Source: Flammeovirga pacifica
Lineage (GTDB): Bacteria > Bacteroidota > Bacteroidia > Cytophagales > Flammeovirgaceae
Direction: 5' to 3'
NCBI RefSeq assembly: GCF_000807855.2
Contig: NZ_JRYR02000001.1
Location: forward strand, 4,528,312-4,569,777
Length of the DNA: 41,466 nt
Shown here: positions 33,306-41,460 of the stretch, one piece after another
How positions within the stretch are numbered: the stretch's first letter is position 1
Layout of the letters: every line of letters starts with the position of its first letter
The notes under the pieces: generated by a model
What the model was told of the DNA's origin: nothing
The model's database searches: none
What the model saw: the letters and a program-made list of their open reading frames with translations, nothing else
Program-made: the position numbers and the translations under genes

Positions 33306-33313
33306 CAAATATA
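33306..33313 (-). promoter_or_regulatory. putative -7 promoter box of the polysaccharide deacetylase gene
   Basis: Leftward this reads TATATTTG, an exact TAnnTTTG box, 22 bases from the start codon. The -33 region has no TTG. Confidence 0.4.
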
Positions 33314-33431
33314 CATGGTTTATAATTAAAGTTAGAAATGATAAATATTATTAGCTTAATTAAGTGCTATTGTGTTGTTTGATGTATTAAAGTTGTGGTG
33401 TATACTGTTAGCTATCGTAATTATTTTTAAA

Positions 33432-33452
33432 AAGAAGTGAAACGTTTCTTTT
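33432..33452. promoter_or_regulatory. operator-like palindrome upstream of the ilv promoter
   Basis: The centre GAAACGTTTC (33439-33448) is a perfect 10-bp palindrome, flanked by A/T pairs that extend it imperfectly. It ends just before the -33 TTTG. The CG-centred shape resembles operators of LacI-family regulators; no regulator gene is in the window. Confidence 0.4.
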
Positions 33453-33456
33453 ATTA

Positions 33457-33489
33457 TTTGCAAAAGAAAAAAATAGATAATTATATTTG
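33457..33489 (+). promoter_or_regulatory. ilv operon promoter
   Basis: The -33 box TTTG (33457-33460) and the -7 box TATATTTG (33482-33489) are separated by 21 bp, which fits the Bacteroidota sigma-A consensus TTTG-N19-21-TAnnTTTG. The expected start near 33495-33499 places the leader peptide ATG only about 10-14 bases into the transcript. Confidence 0.65.
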
Positions 33490-33508
33490 AGCTAAACAAT
33501 GATTAAAA

Positions 33509-33583
33509 ATGTTGAAAAAAACGCAAAATATCGTCCTTAATATTATCATTATTGCGATTGTCGTCCTGCTAAAGGAAAGATAA
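33509..33583 (+). CDS. ilv operon leader peptide (24 aa, BCAA-rich)
   Basis: The frame ATG TTG AAA AAA ACG ... TAA encodes 24 residues. It starts MLKKTQ and continues NIVLNIIIIAIVVLLKER. It contains six Ile, three Val and four Leu: 13 of 24 residues are branched-chain, with twelve of them in the run from codon 8 to 21. Such runs are the hallmark of attenuator leader peptides for ilv operons. It lies between a consensus promoter and a T-run hairpin, and is followed by ilvE. The stop codon sits inside the proximal arm of the antiterminator (33579-33589), the arrangement needed for ribosome-controlled attenuation. A rival ATG at 33499 in another frame gives an unremarkable 13-aa peptide. The peptide itself need not have a function. 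Confidence 0.85.
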   Translation: MLKKTQNIVLNIIIIAIVVLLKER

Positions 33584-33630
33584 TGGTCACTACGTATATT
33601 TTGTTTAAAAAATAAAACTTGGCCATTGTC
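33579..33630 (+). promoter_or_regulatory. antiterminator hairpin of the ilv attenuator
   Basis: GATAATGGTCA (33579-33589) pairs with TGGCCATTGTC (33620-33630) over 11 bp with two G-U pairs and a 30-nt loop. The distal arm is also the proximal arm of the terminator, so the two structures exclude each other. The proximal arm can also pair with ATTATC (33542-33547) inside the leader frame, a possible protector segment. A ribosome stalled on the Ile/Val/Leu codons would displace the protector and leave 33579 free, permitting the antiterminator. A ribosome at the stop codon would cover 33579-33589 and allow termination. Confidence 0.7.
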
Positions 33631-33662
33631 AGAAAATTTACACTTGACAGTGGTTTTTTTTT
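33623..33662 (+). terminator. attenuator terminator of the ilv operon
   Basis: CCATTGTCA (33623-33631) pairs with TGACAGTGG (33645-33653) in a 9-bp stem with one G-U pair and a 13-nt loop, followed directly by nine T. It lies between the leader peptide and ilvE, upstream of the first gene, where only an attenuator makes sense. Confidence 0.85.
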
Positions 33663-33708
33663 ACAACATTAATAAATCCGATTTATCACCCTTAAATACT
33701 TTTCATTT

Positions 33709-34605
33709 ATGGTGAAGTATTATGATCAAGACACAGTAATTTTCCATAACGGAGAATTTGTAAAGGCAGCAGAGTCGAAAGCAGATTTGTTTTCACAGTC
33801 TTTACACTACGGAAATGGCGTCTTTGACGCGATGAGAGCATATGGTACGGCATTAGGTCCGAACATTTTTAAAGCTAGAGATCACTTTTCACGTTTTCTC
33901 GATGCTGCAAATACTATGCACCTCGGTCTAGATTACAGTGTAGATGAATTGGTAGGTGTTTCTTATCAATTGTTGGAGGAAAACGGTTTTTCTGATGCAT
34001 ATATAAGACCTTTGGTTTATGCAGAAGCAAACATGGATCTAACACCAACAAAGAAGCACAACATTTTTATTGCGGCTTGGAGATGGGATAAATTCTTAGG
34101 TAAAGACCTTTTGGATATTACTATCTCTACTTATACAAGACCAAGTCCGCACTCTTTTAATGTAGAAGCTAAGATTTCTGGTCACTACATTAACTCAATT
34201 GTTTCTATAGCAGAAGCAAAGGAAAGAGGTTTTGATGATGCTTTGTTATTGGATGTAGATGGTTTCATCGCTGAAGGAACAGGGGCAAACTTCTTTTTTG
34301 AGAAAGAAGGTAAACTGTATACCTCTCAAAAAGGACATATCTATCCAGGTATCACAAGAAATGTGGTGTTTGATATAGCAAAGTCTTTAGGAGTGGAAGT
34401 AGTTGAAGGTCAATATAAGCCAGAAGATCTTAAGGATATTGATGGTGCTTTCTTTACTGGTACTGCAGCACAAATTACTGGTATCAATTCTATTGATAGA
34501 CATTTAGTGCTTAAAGATTGGGAAGATACTATTGGCTTTGAAGTATTTGAAAAATACAGACAATACGTGACACAATCGGAATACGATAACTATTCCATTA
34601 TATAA
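33709..34605 (+). CDS. ilvE: branched-chain amino acid aminotransferase
   Basis: This 298-aa class IV (fold IV) PLP aminotransferase does the last step of Ile, Val and Leu synthesis. Visible: SLHYGNGVFDAMRAYGT (31-47) near the N-terminus, the PLP lysine K155 in AKISGHYINS, and E189 in IAEGTGANFFF, which contacts the cofactor ring nitrogen, followed by the GTAAQITGI phosphate-binding loop. D-amino-acid aminotransferase and aminodeoxychorismate lyase share the fold. Operon position and the HYINS context support IlvE. It is the first structural gene after the attenuator, 46 bp beyond the T-run. Confidence 0.94.
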   Translation: MVKYYDQDTVIFHNGEFVKAAESKADLFSQSLHYGNGVFDAMRAYGTALGPNIFKARDHFSRFLDAANTMHLGLDYSVDELVGVSYQLLEENGFSDAYIRPLVYAEANMDLTPTKKHNIFIAAWRWDKFLGKDLLDITISTYTRPSPHSFNVEAKISGHYINSIVSIAEAKERGFDDALLLDVDGFIAEGTGANFFFEKEGKLYTSQKGHIYPGITRNVVFDIAKSLGVEVVEGQYKPEDLKDIDGAFFTGTAAQITGINSIDRHLVLKDWEDTIGFEVFEKYRQYVTQSEYDNYSII

Positions 34606-34648
34606 CAACAAACTGATTTTTTAATCAACAACAAACAGAGGAAATATT

Positions 34649-36331
34649 ATGGCAGAGGTGTTAAACAAACATAGCCGAACTATAACACAAGACGATACAC
34701 AACCAGCTGCTCAAGCAATGCTTTATGGTATTGGTTTGACAGATGAGGATATGGAAAAGCCTCAGATTGGTATCGCTAGTACAGGTTATGAAGGAAATAC
34801 TTGTAATATGCACTTAAATGGATTAGCAGCTAAAGTAAAAGTTGGTGTCCAAAAAGAAGGCATGGTGGGTCTGGTATTTAATACTATTGGAGTAAGTGAT
34901 GGTATCACAAACGGTACTATTGGTATGCGTTACTCTTTGCCATCAAGAGATATTATTGCTGACTCTGTTGAAACTGTAGTAAACGGACAGTTCTACGATG
35001 GTTTAATTACTGTTGTAGGTTGTGATAAAAATATGCCTGGTGCCATGATGGCAATGTGTAGAATCGATCGTCCAACTATTATGTTGTATGGTGGTACTAT
35101 CGCTTCAGGATGTTGGAAAAAACAAAAATTGAATATTGTATCTGCCTTTGAGGCATTAGGTGAGAAAATTGCCGGTACAATTTCAGATGAAGATTATAAA
35201 GGTGTGATTAAAAATGCTATCCCAGGCGCAGGTGCTTGTGGTGGTATGTATACAGCAAATACTATGGCTTCAGCAATTGAAGCAATGGGTATGAGCTTAC
35301 CTTATTCTTCTTCAAACCCTGCAGTTTCTGATGATAAAAAGAATGAATGTCAAAATTTAGGTCCAGCAATTCATAATTTATTGAAATTGGACTTGAAGCC
35401 TTCTGATATTCTTACTAAAGCATCTTTCGAAAATGCCTTGACTGTAATTATGGCATTGGGTGGTTCAACAAATGCAACTCTGCATATGTTAGCTATCGCA
35501 AAAGCGGCAGACATCGAATTAACTTTAGAGGATATTCAAAGAGTATCTGATAGAGTACCATTCTTTGCAGATTTGAAACCTTCAGGTAAATATTTAATGG
35601 AAGATGTTTTTGCAGTAGGAGGTATTCCTGCAGTAATGAAAACACTTCTAAATTGGGGATTATTAGACGGTTCTTGTCTAACAGTAACTGGTAAAACAAT
35701 TGCTGAAAACTTAGCGGATGTTGCTCCACTAGGTTCTGATCAAGATTTAATGCGTCCACAAGATCAACCAATTAAAGCTACTGGTCATCTTCAGATACTT
35801 TACGGGAACTTAGCTACAGAAGGTTCTGTTGCTAAAATAACAGGTAAAGAAGGTGAGAAGTTTGTTGGTCCTGCGAAAGTATTTAATAATGAATTTGCAG
35901 TGATTGATGGTATCTCTAACGGAGAAGTATCGAAAGGTGATGTAGTTGTTATCCGTTACGAAGGTCCAAAAGGTGGCCCGGGTATGCCAGAGATGTTAAA
36001 GCCAACATCAGCAATTATGGGTGCAGGTCTTGGTAAAGACGTAGCACTAATTACTGATGGTAGATTCTCAGGAGGTACTCACGGTTTTGTGGTAGGACAT
36101 ATTACTCCAGAAGCTGCAGTAGGTGGTAATATCGCTTTAGTAAATGATGGTGATATTATTACAATTGATGCGGTTACCAATAAAATCGAAGTAGCTGTTT
36201 CTGATGAAGAATTAGCAGAAAGAAGAGCGAAATGGGTAGCACCAGAACCTAAGTTTAAGAAAGGTATACTTTATAAATATATCAAAACTGTTTCTTCAGC
36301 ATCCGAAGGGTGTGTAACAGATGAATTTTAA
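34649..36331 (+). CDS. ilvD: dihydroxy-acid dehydratase
   Basis: This 560-aa iron-sulfur enzyme converts the dihydroxy acids of the Val and Ile pathways into 2-keto acids. Three candidate cluster cysteines are in the expected blocks: GNTCNMHL (C52), [10 protein letters not shown] (C125) and [14 protein letters not shown] (C197). The TCNMHL form is that of the shorter bacterial and plant enzymes, thought to use a [2Fe-2S] cluster; E. coli-type enzymes are over 600 aa. The C-terminal part has GGPGMPEML and [17 protein letters not shown]. An AGAGGAAA sequence before the ATG is one of the few Shine-Dalgarno-like sites in the window. Confidence 0.97.
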   Translation: MAEVLNKHSRTITQDDTQPAAQAMLYGIGLTDEDMEKPQIGIASTGYEGNTCNMHLNGLAAKVKVGVQKEGMVGLVFNTIGVSDGITNGTIGMRYSLPSRDIIADSVETVVNGQFYDGLITVVGCDKNMPGAMMAMCRIDRPTIMLYGGTIASGCWKKQKLNIVSAFEALGEKIAGTISDEDYKGVIKNAIPGAGACGGMYTANTMASAIEAMGMSLPYSSSNPAVSDDKKNECQNLGPAIHNLLKLDLKPSDILTKASFENALTVIMALGGSTNATLHMLAIAKAADIELTLEDIQRVSDRVPFFADLKPSGKYLMEDVFAVGGIPAVMKTLLNWGLLDGSCLTVTGKTIAENLADVAPLGSDQDLMRPQDQPIKATGHLQILYGNLATEGSVAKITGKEGEKFVGPAKVFNNEFAVIDGISNGEVSKGDVVVIRYEGPKGGPGMPEMLKPTSAIMGAGLGKDVALITDGRFSGGTHGFVVGHITPEAAVGGNIALVNDGDIITIDAVTNKIEVAVSDEELAERRAKWVAPEPKFKKGILYKYIKTVSSASEGCVTDEF

Positions 36332-36372
36332 TCTGTAATTAAGAACAAGTAGTACGAAAAATCATTTCAGTA

Positions 36373-38112
36373 ATGAGTACAGCAGCCAAAGAGTTCACAA
36401 AAGAACAAGAAGCCAAAGAAACAACCAAAAAAGTATCAGGAGCAGAAGCCTTATTAATGGCTTTGGTAGAAGAGGGTGTAGATACAATGTTTGGTTACCC
36501 AGGTGGAGCAATCATGCCTGTGTATGATAAGCTTTATCACTATGATGACAAGTTGAAGCACATTCTCGTGCGTCATGAGCAAGGTGCTACGCATGCAGCA
36601 CAAGGTTATGCTCGAGTCAATCATAGAGTGGGCGTTTGTCTGGCAACTTCTGGGCCTGGAGCAACTAACTTAATTACAGGTCTTGCAGATGCAATGATCG
36701 ATTCAACACCGATGGTTGCAATCACTGGCCAAGTAGCATCTCACTTATTAGGTACTGATGCCTTTCAAGAAACAGATGTTGTTGGTATCTCTACTCCGGT
36801 AACAAAATGGAATTACCAAGTAACAAAAGCTTCTGAAATTCCAGAGGCAATTGCTAAGGCATTCTATATTGCAAAGAGCGGAAGACCAGGTCCTGTATTA
36901 ATTGATATTACTAAAGATGCACAGTTTGAAGAATTTGATTTTTCTTACAAACCATGCACAAAAATAAGAAGTTATAAGCCAGTAACTATCGCTGAGGAAT
37001 CAGCTTTAGATGCAGCTGCAGAATTAATTAATGCCGCTAAAAAGCCATACATTTTGGTTGGACACGGTGTCATGATTTCTAAAGCAGAAAAAGAATTACT
37101 TGCATTTGCTGAAAAGGCAGGTATTCCAATGGCTTCTACTTTACTAGGTTTATCTTCTGTTCCTGTAGATCATCCACTTTATGTAGGATACTTAGGAATG
37201 CACGGTAACTATGGTGCTAACATAAAAACGAATGAATGTGATCTTTTGATTGCTATCGGTATGCGTTTTGATGACCGAGTTACAGGTGATTTAAGTAGAT
37301 ATGCCACTCAAGCAAAAGTAATTCACGTAGAAATTGATCCTTCAGAGATTGATAAAAACGTAAAAGCTGATGTGCCAATTATTGCAGATGCTAAAGAAGC
37401 TTTGGGAAGATTAATTCCTAAAGTGAAAGATGCAAAGCACGATGATTGGTTAGCTGAATTCCACGCTTGTGATGAAATCGAAAAGAAAGAAGTATTAGAA
37501 TACACATTAGGCGATTCTACTGAAAAAGTGAAAATGTCTGAAGTAATCAAAATGCTTTCTGATAAAACAAAAGGTGAAGCTATCATTGTTACAGATGTAG
37601 GGCAACACCAAATGGAAGCTTGTCGATACTACGATTTTAAAATCACAGATAGTATTGTTAGTTCTGGAGGTCTAGGAACAATGGGCTTTGCTTTACCTGC
37701 AGCAATGGGTGCAGCAGTTGGAGCACCTGATCGTTTGGTGGTATCTATCTCAGGTGATGGAGGATATCAAATGACTGTTCAAGAATTAGGGACAATTTTC
37801 CAATACAAAATTCCAGTAAAGATTCTAGTATTGAATAATAGTTTCTTAGGAATGGTAAGACAATGGCAAGAGTTATTCTTTGATAGAAGATACTCATTTA
37901 CAGAGATGGTGAATCCTGATTTTGTAAAAATGGCAGAGTCATATTATATCAAGGCAGATAAATCAGAGTCTAGAGAAGACCTAAGTGCAAAAATGGATCA
38001 GTGGTTATCTACTGAAGGTCCTTGTTTCTTAGAAGTAGTGGTAGAAAAGGAGTCTAATGTATTCCCAATGATCCCTACTGGAGAATCTGTATCAAATGTA
38101 CGTTTAAAGTAA
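36373..38112 (+). CDS. ilvB: acetolactate synthase large (catalytic) subunit
   Basis: This 579-aa ThDP enzyme makes acetolactate or acetohydroxybutyrate from pyruvate and a second 2-keto acid. E69 in RHEQGATHAAQGYAR is the ThDP-activating glutamate. GDGGYQMTVQEL at 461-472 to NN (488-489) is the ThDP/Mg motif, with the AHAS-typical NNSFLGMVRQWQ after it. The middle FAD-binding domain contains GMRFDDRVTGDL. The first 20 residues are a charged, Lys/Glu-rich extension. It is followed 13 bp later by its regulatory subunit. Confidence 0.97.
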   Translation: MSTAAKEFTKEQEAKETTKKVSGAEALLMALVEEGVDTMFGYPGGAIMPVYDKLYHYDDKLKHILVRHEQGATHAAQGYARVNHRVGVCLATSGPGATNLITGLADAMIDSTPMVAITGQVASHLLGTDAFQETDVVGISTPVTKWNYQVTKASEIPEAIAKAFYIAKSGRPGPVLIDITKDAQFEEFDFSYKPCTKIRSYKPVTIAEESALDAAAELINAAKKPYILVGHGVMISKAEKELLAFAEKAGIPMASTLLGLSSVPVDHPLYVGYLGMHGNYGANIKTNECDLLIAIGMRFDDRVTGDLSRYATQAKVIHVEIDPSEIDKNVKADVPIIADAKEALGRLIPKVKDAKHDDWLAEFHACDEIEKKEVLEYTLGDSTEKVKMSEVIKMLSDKTKGEAIIVTDVGQHQMEACRYYDFKITDSIVSSGGLGTMGFALPAAMGAAVGAPDRLVVSISGDGGYQMTVQELGTIFQYKIPVKILVLNNSFLGMVRQWQELFFDRRYSFTEMVNPDFVKMAESYYIKADKSESREDLSAKMDQWLSTEGPCFLEVVVEKESNVFPMIPTGESVSNVRLK

Positions 38113-38125
38113 AATCATCGATATC

Positions 38126-38668
38126 ATGAAAGAAAAACAAAGATTTACTTTATCAATATTTACAGAAAACGTAGTTGGTTTAACTAACAGAATTTCAATC
38201 ATCTTCACTAGAAGAAAGTTGAATATTGAAAGCTTAACTACATCAGCGTCGGAGATTGAACATGTTCACCGTTTTACGATTGTGTTCTATACAACTCCTG
38301 AACAAGCTGAAAAAGTAGCCAAGCAAATAGAAAAACAAATAGATGTTGTTCGTTGCTATGTTTATGAAGATAGCGAAATCATCTATCAAGAGATAGCCTT
38401 ATATAAGGTTGCTGTTGATAACCTTACAGATTCAGATGCTGTTGAAGAAATAGTAAGAAAGAATCATGCAAGGATTTTAGCAGCAAAAGCTGACTTTATA
38501 GTGATCGAAAAAACTGGTCACAAAGAAGACACCCATGCTTTGTATGAAGCTTTAAAACCTTTTGGGTTAATGCAATTTGGTCGTTCAGGCAGGATTGCAT
38601 TGTCAAAGGAGCGTCAGGAGATTAGTTCTCTATTGGCAGAATTTGATCAAGAGGATGCGATTGTTTAG
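38126..38668 (+). CDS. ilvN: acetolactate synthase small (regulatory) subunit
   Basis: The 180-aa protein has an N-terminal ACT domain (residues 4-80): RFTLSIFTENVVGLTNRISIIFTRR, with NIESLTTSASE. The second, C-terminal small-subunit domain follows (about 85-165: YKVAVDNLTDSDAVEEIVRK and MQFGRSGRIALSK). It binds valine (and in some species isoleucine) and raises the activity of IlvB. In the first ACT strand the usual NxxGVLxR is NVVGLTNR, which still has the Asn-Gly pair of the valine site. E. coli IlvN is much shorter; this is the long IlvH-like type. Confidence 0.96.
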   Translation: MKEKQRFTLSIFTENVVGLTNRISIIFTRRKLNIESLTTSASEIEHVHRFTIVFYTTPEQAEKVAKQIEKQIDVVRCYVYEDSEIIYQEIALYKVAVDNLTDSDAVEEIVRKNHARILAAKADFIVIEKTGHKEDTHALYEALKPFGLMQFGRSGRIALSKERQEISSLLAEFDQEDAIV

Positions 38669-38726
38669 AACAATGATCAAAAATTAACTTTCAAACGAAA
38701 AAGAAGAATCACAACTTTTAATTATT

Positions 38727-39791
38727 ATGGCAGAAATTAATTTCGGAGGAGTAGTAGAAAACGTAGTAATGCGTGAAGAGTTTCCATTAGAGAAAGCTCA
38801 AGATGTTCTTAAAAACGAAACTATTGCAGTTATCGGTTATGGTGTTCAAGGTCCAAGTCAAGCACAAAACATGCGTGACAATGGTTTGAACGTAATTGTA
38901 GGTCAACGTAAAGGTGGTGCATCATGGGACAAAGCTGTTGCTGACGGTTGGGTACCAGGTGAGACGCTTTTCGAAATTGGTGAAGCAGCAGAAAAAGGTT
39001 CAATTATTTGTTACCTTCTTTCAGATGCAGCTCAAATTTCTGTATGGCCTCAATTGAAAGAGAAATTAACTCCTGGTAAAGCACTTTACTTCTCTCACGG
39101 TTTTGGTGTTACTTACCATGAGCGTACTGGTATCGTTCCTCCAAAAGATATTGATGTAATCTTGGTTGCTCCAAAAGGTTCAGGTACTTCATTAAGAACA
39201 ATGTTCTTAGAAGGACGTGGTTTGAACTCTTCATATGCAATCTACCAAGATGCTTCAGGTAACGCTTTCAACAGAACAATTGCCTTAGGTATTGGTGTTG
39301 GAGCTGGTTACTTATTCCCAACTGACTTCAAAAAAGAGGTATTCTCTGATTTGACTGGTGAGCGTGGTTCTTTAATGGGTGCTATCCAAGGTCTTTTCGA
39401 AGCACAATATGATGTACTTCGTGAAAACGGTCACTCTCCATCAGAAGCGTTTAACGAAACTGTTGAAGAATTGACTCAATCGTTAATGCCACTAGTGGCT
39501 AAGAACGGTATGGACTGGATGTATGCTAACTGTTCAACTACTGCACAAAGAGGTGCATTAGATTGGAAAGACAAATTCCGCGATGCAGTTCGTCCAGTAG
39601 TAGAAGATCTTTACAGATCAGTAGCTACAGGTGAAGAAGCTCAACGTTCTATCGATACTAACTCTCAACCTGATTACAGAGTGAAGTTAGAAGCAGAATT
39701 GAAAGAACTTCGTGAGTCTGAAATGTGGAGAGCTGGTGAAGCAGTAAGAGCTTTACGTCCAGAAAACCAAAAAGTAGAACAAGAAGCGTAA
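38727..39791 (+). CDS. ilvC: ketol-acid reductoisomerase (NADP+)
   Basis: This 354-aa class I KARI isomerises and reduces acetolactate and acetohydroxybutyrate with Mg2+ and NADPH. The Rossmann loop GYGVQGPSQAQNMRDNG is at 37-53, with GQRKGG just after, as in NADP-dependent members. The KARI C-terminal metal site includes DLTGERGSLMGAIQGLFEAQYD and ESYNETVEEL-like sequence (EAFNETVEELTQ). The ending with ALRPENQKVEQEA is not critical. It is the last gene before an intrinsic terminator, which makes it the end of the attenuated operon. Confidence 0.97.
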   Translation: MAEINFGGVVENVVMREEFPLEKAQDVLKNETIAVIGYGVQGPSQAQNMRDNGLNVIVGQRKGGASWDKAVADGWVPGETLFEIGEAAEKGSIICYLLSDAAQISVWPQLKEKLTPGKALYFSHGFGVTYHERTGIVPPKDIDVILVAPKGSGTSLRTMFLEGRGLNSSYAIYQDASGNAFNRTIALGIGVGAGYLFPTDFKKEVFSDLTGERGSLMGAIQGLFEAQYDVLRENGHSPSEAFNETVEELTQSLMPLVAKNGMDWMYANCSTTAQRGALDWKDKFRDAVRPVVEDLYRSVATGEEAQRSIDTNSQPDYRVKLEAELKELRESEMWRAGEAVRALRPENQKVEQEA

Positions 39792-39814
39792 GCTTTTTAT
39801 CATATCAACAACTA

Positions 39815-39842
39815 GGGGAGAGCTTTTCGCTTTCCCCTTTTT
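39815..39842 (+). terminator. intrinsic terminator between ilvC and ilvA
   Basis: GGGGAGAGC (39815-39823) pairs with GCTTTCCCC (39829-39837), one G-U pair, with a 5-nt loop and five T. It should end most transcripts of the ilvEDBNC operon. A weak promoter-like pair overlaps its end (TTG 39841-39843 and GAAATTTG 39862-39869, 18 bp apart, one mismatch). Confidence 0.8.
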
Positions 39843-39948
39843 GGTAGTTAAAATAAAGGTTGAAATTTGAGTGCCCTTTATATTAATCAATTTCTTATTA
39901 ATAGTACTCAGGTATTAACCTTTGAAACTATCAAACTTTCATCATCTT

Positions 39949-41214
39949 ATGGAAACAAAAGTAGCAGTGGATTTACCAAGTGTAGAATCAATAGTCAGAG
40001 CACATCGAAAGTTAAAAGACGTTGTGACTCGTACTCCTTTAATGCGTAACTTGAATTTATCAGAAAAATATGAAGCTGATATTTGGTTAAAGCGTGAGGA
40101 TTTACAGATTGTTCGATCTTACAAATTACGTGGAGCCTTTAATAAAATTTCTTCATTAAATAAAGAAGAGAAAAGTAGAGGTATTGTTTGTGCTAGTGCA
40201 GGAAATCATGCACAAGGTGTAGCGTATTCATGTAAACAGTTAGGTATTCATGGCGTGATTTACATGCCTGCTCCAACACCAAATCAAAAGGTGAGTCAAG
40301 TAAGAATGTGGGGGAAAGATATGGTCGAAGTAGTTCTCGTTGGAGATTCTTTTGACGATGCTTATGCTGCTGCAATGGAACGTTGTGATCAAGAAGGTAG
40401 GGTATTTATACACCCGTTTGACGACCCTAAAGTAATTGAGGGACAGGGAACAGTTGGTCTTGAGATCTTAGAAGATACAAGAGATGAAATTGATTACCTG
40501 GTAATGCCAATTGGTGGTGGTGGTCTTTCTTCTGGTGTGGGTAGTTATTTCTCTCAAATAAGTCCAAATACTAGAATCATTGGAGTAGAACCTGAAGGAG
40601 CTCCTGCAATGAAAGTAGCATTGGACAAAGATGAGGTGGTTACCTTAGATAAAATTGAAAAGTTTGTAGACGGAGCAGCCGTACAAAGGGTAGGTGAAAA
40701 TACTTTCCAAATAGCAAAACAGTTTTTAGAAGAAGTGGTACTTGTACCTGAGGGTAAAGTATGTTCCACTATTTTAAAATTATACAACGAAGATGCTATT
40801 GTAGTTGAGCCTGCAGGTGCTTTATCTATTTCTGCATTAGATGCTATAAAAGATAAGATCAAGGGCAAGAAGGTGGTTTGTGTCGTGTCTGGATCAAATA
40901 ATGATATAGGCCGTATGGAAGAGATCAAAGAACGTTCTCTTTTGTATGAAGGATACAAACATTACTTTATGGTTCGCTTTCCTCAAAGAGCTGGTGCATT
41001 AAGAGAATTTCTTACAGAAATTTTAGGACCAAAAGATGATGTTGTACATTTTGAGTATACAAAAAAGGTCAATAGAGAGAAGGCTCCAGCGATTGTTGGG
41101 ATTGAAGTAAATGATCCAAACGATTTTGATGAGCTCATGGAAAGAATGAGAACAACGGGCTATAAATTTGAATTATTGAATGAAAATCAAGATATGTTTA
41201 ATTTTTTGATTTGA
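39949..41214 (+). CDS. ilvA: threonine ammonia-lyase (threonine dehydratase, biosynthetic, short form)
   Basis: I start at the ATG at 39949 (METKVAVDLPSVESI); the upstream in-frame TTG at 39922 would add nine residues. At 421 aa this is the short IlvA type with one C-terminal ACT-like domain (about 335-421, HYFMVRFPQRAGALREFLTE and on). The enzyme deaminates threonine to 2-oxobutanoate, the first step to isoleucine. K59 in SYKLRGAFNKI binds PLP; GGGGLSSG near residue 186 is the phosphate cradle. VCVVSGSNND lies near residue 311. It is separated from ilvC by a terminator, so it may be transcribed separately. The ACT-like region suggests feedback control by isoleucine. Confidence 0.95.
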   Translation: METKVAVDLPSVESIVRAHRKLKDVVTRTPLMRNLNLSEKYEADIWLKREDLQIVRSYKLRGAFNKISSLNKEEKSRGIVCASAGNHAQGVAYSCKQLGIHGVIYMPAPTPNQKVSQVRMWGKDMVEVVLVGDSFDDAYAAAMERCDQEGRVFIHPFDDPKVIEGQGTVGLEILEDTRDEIDYLVMPIGGGGLSSGVGSYFSQISPNTRIIGVEPEGAPAMKVALDKDEVVTLDKIEKFVDGAAVQRVGENTFQIAKQFLEEVVLVPEGKVCSTILKLYNEDAIVVEPAGALSISALDAIKDKIKGKKVVCVVSGSNNDIGRMEEIKERSLLYEGYKHYFMVRFPQRAGALREFLTEILGPKDDVVHFEYTKKVNREKAPAIVGIEVNDPNDFDELMERMRTTGYKFELLNENQDMFNFLI

Positions 41215-41232
41215 TCCACTTTCAGTTTTAGC

Positions 41233-41253
41233 TTGTAAATCAATCTTTTACAA
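41233..41253 (+). terminator. weak hairpin after ilvA
   Basis: TTGTAAA (41233-41239) pairs with TTTACAA (41247-41253) across a 7-nt loop. No T-run follows, so it is at best a poor terminator. Confidence 0.3.
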
Positions 41254-41293
41254 TTTCATTAAGATTAGATTACATTTTTAATGCATATAATTC

Positions 41294-41324
41294 TTGTTTT
41301 ATAGCAAACAAGGGTGCATATTTG
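41294..41324 (+). promoter_or_regulatory. putative promoter of tRNA-Asp
   Basis: TTG (41294-41296) and CATATTTG (41317-41324) are 20 bp apart. The -7 box has one mismatch to TAnnTTTG. The predicted start near 41331 is about 30 bases before the tRNA. Confidence 0.45.
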
Positions 41325-41362
41325 CATCGCTTTTAGGGAAACGACTTCCGAAAAAGCGCACT

Positions 41363-41439
41363 GGAGCAGTAGTTCAGTTGGTTAGAATACCTGCCTGTCA
41401 CGCAGGGGGTCGCGGGTTCGAGTCCCGTCTGTTCCGCCA
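41363..41439 (+). tRNA. tRNA-Asp (anticodon GTC)
   Basis: The 77-nt cloverleaf is complete: acceptor stem GGAGCAG with CTGTTCC (one G-U pair), a D arm with GTTCAGTTGGTTAGAAT, anticodon stem CCTGC/GCAGG with loop CTGTCAC and anticodon GTC at 41397-41399, a T arm with GGTTCGAGTCCC, discriminator G, and an encoded CCA (41437-41439). Discriminator G and anticodon GTC fit aspartate. Confidence 0.96.
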
Positions 41440-41441
41440 AC

Positions 41442-41460
41442 AAGTCTTCATCAAGACTTT
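41442..41460 (+). terminator. hairpin after tRNA-Asp
   Basis: AAGTCTT (41442-41448) pairs with AAGACTT (41453-41459) around a CATC loop. It is followed by a single T and then C and A, at the end of the window. It may be a processing or termination hairpin. Confidence 0.5.

Noticed and set aside
33499-33540. Alternative 13-codon frame overlapping the ilv leader peptide
   Set aside because: It has no branched-chain run and ends before the hairpins; the frame from 33509 explains the regulatory layout much better.
30774-33708. parS site near parAB
   Set aside because: By eye no palindrome like TGTTTCACGTGAAACA was found here or in the rest of the window. The GAAACGTTTC at 33439 has its half-sites in reversed order.
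39867-40049. 60-codon frame overlapping the start of ilvA
   Set aside because: It overlaps ilvA in another frame, starts with a non-ATG codon and shows no family features; it is a shadow frame.
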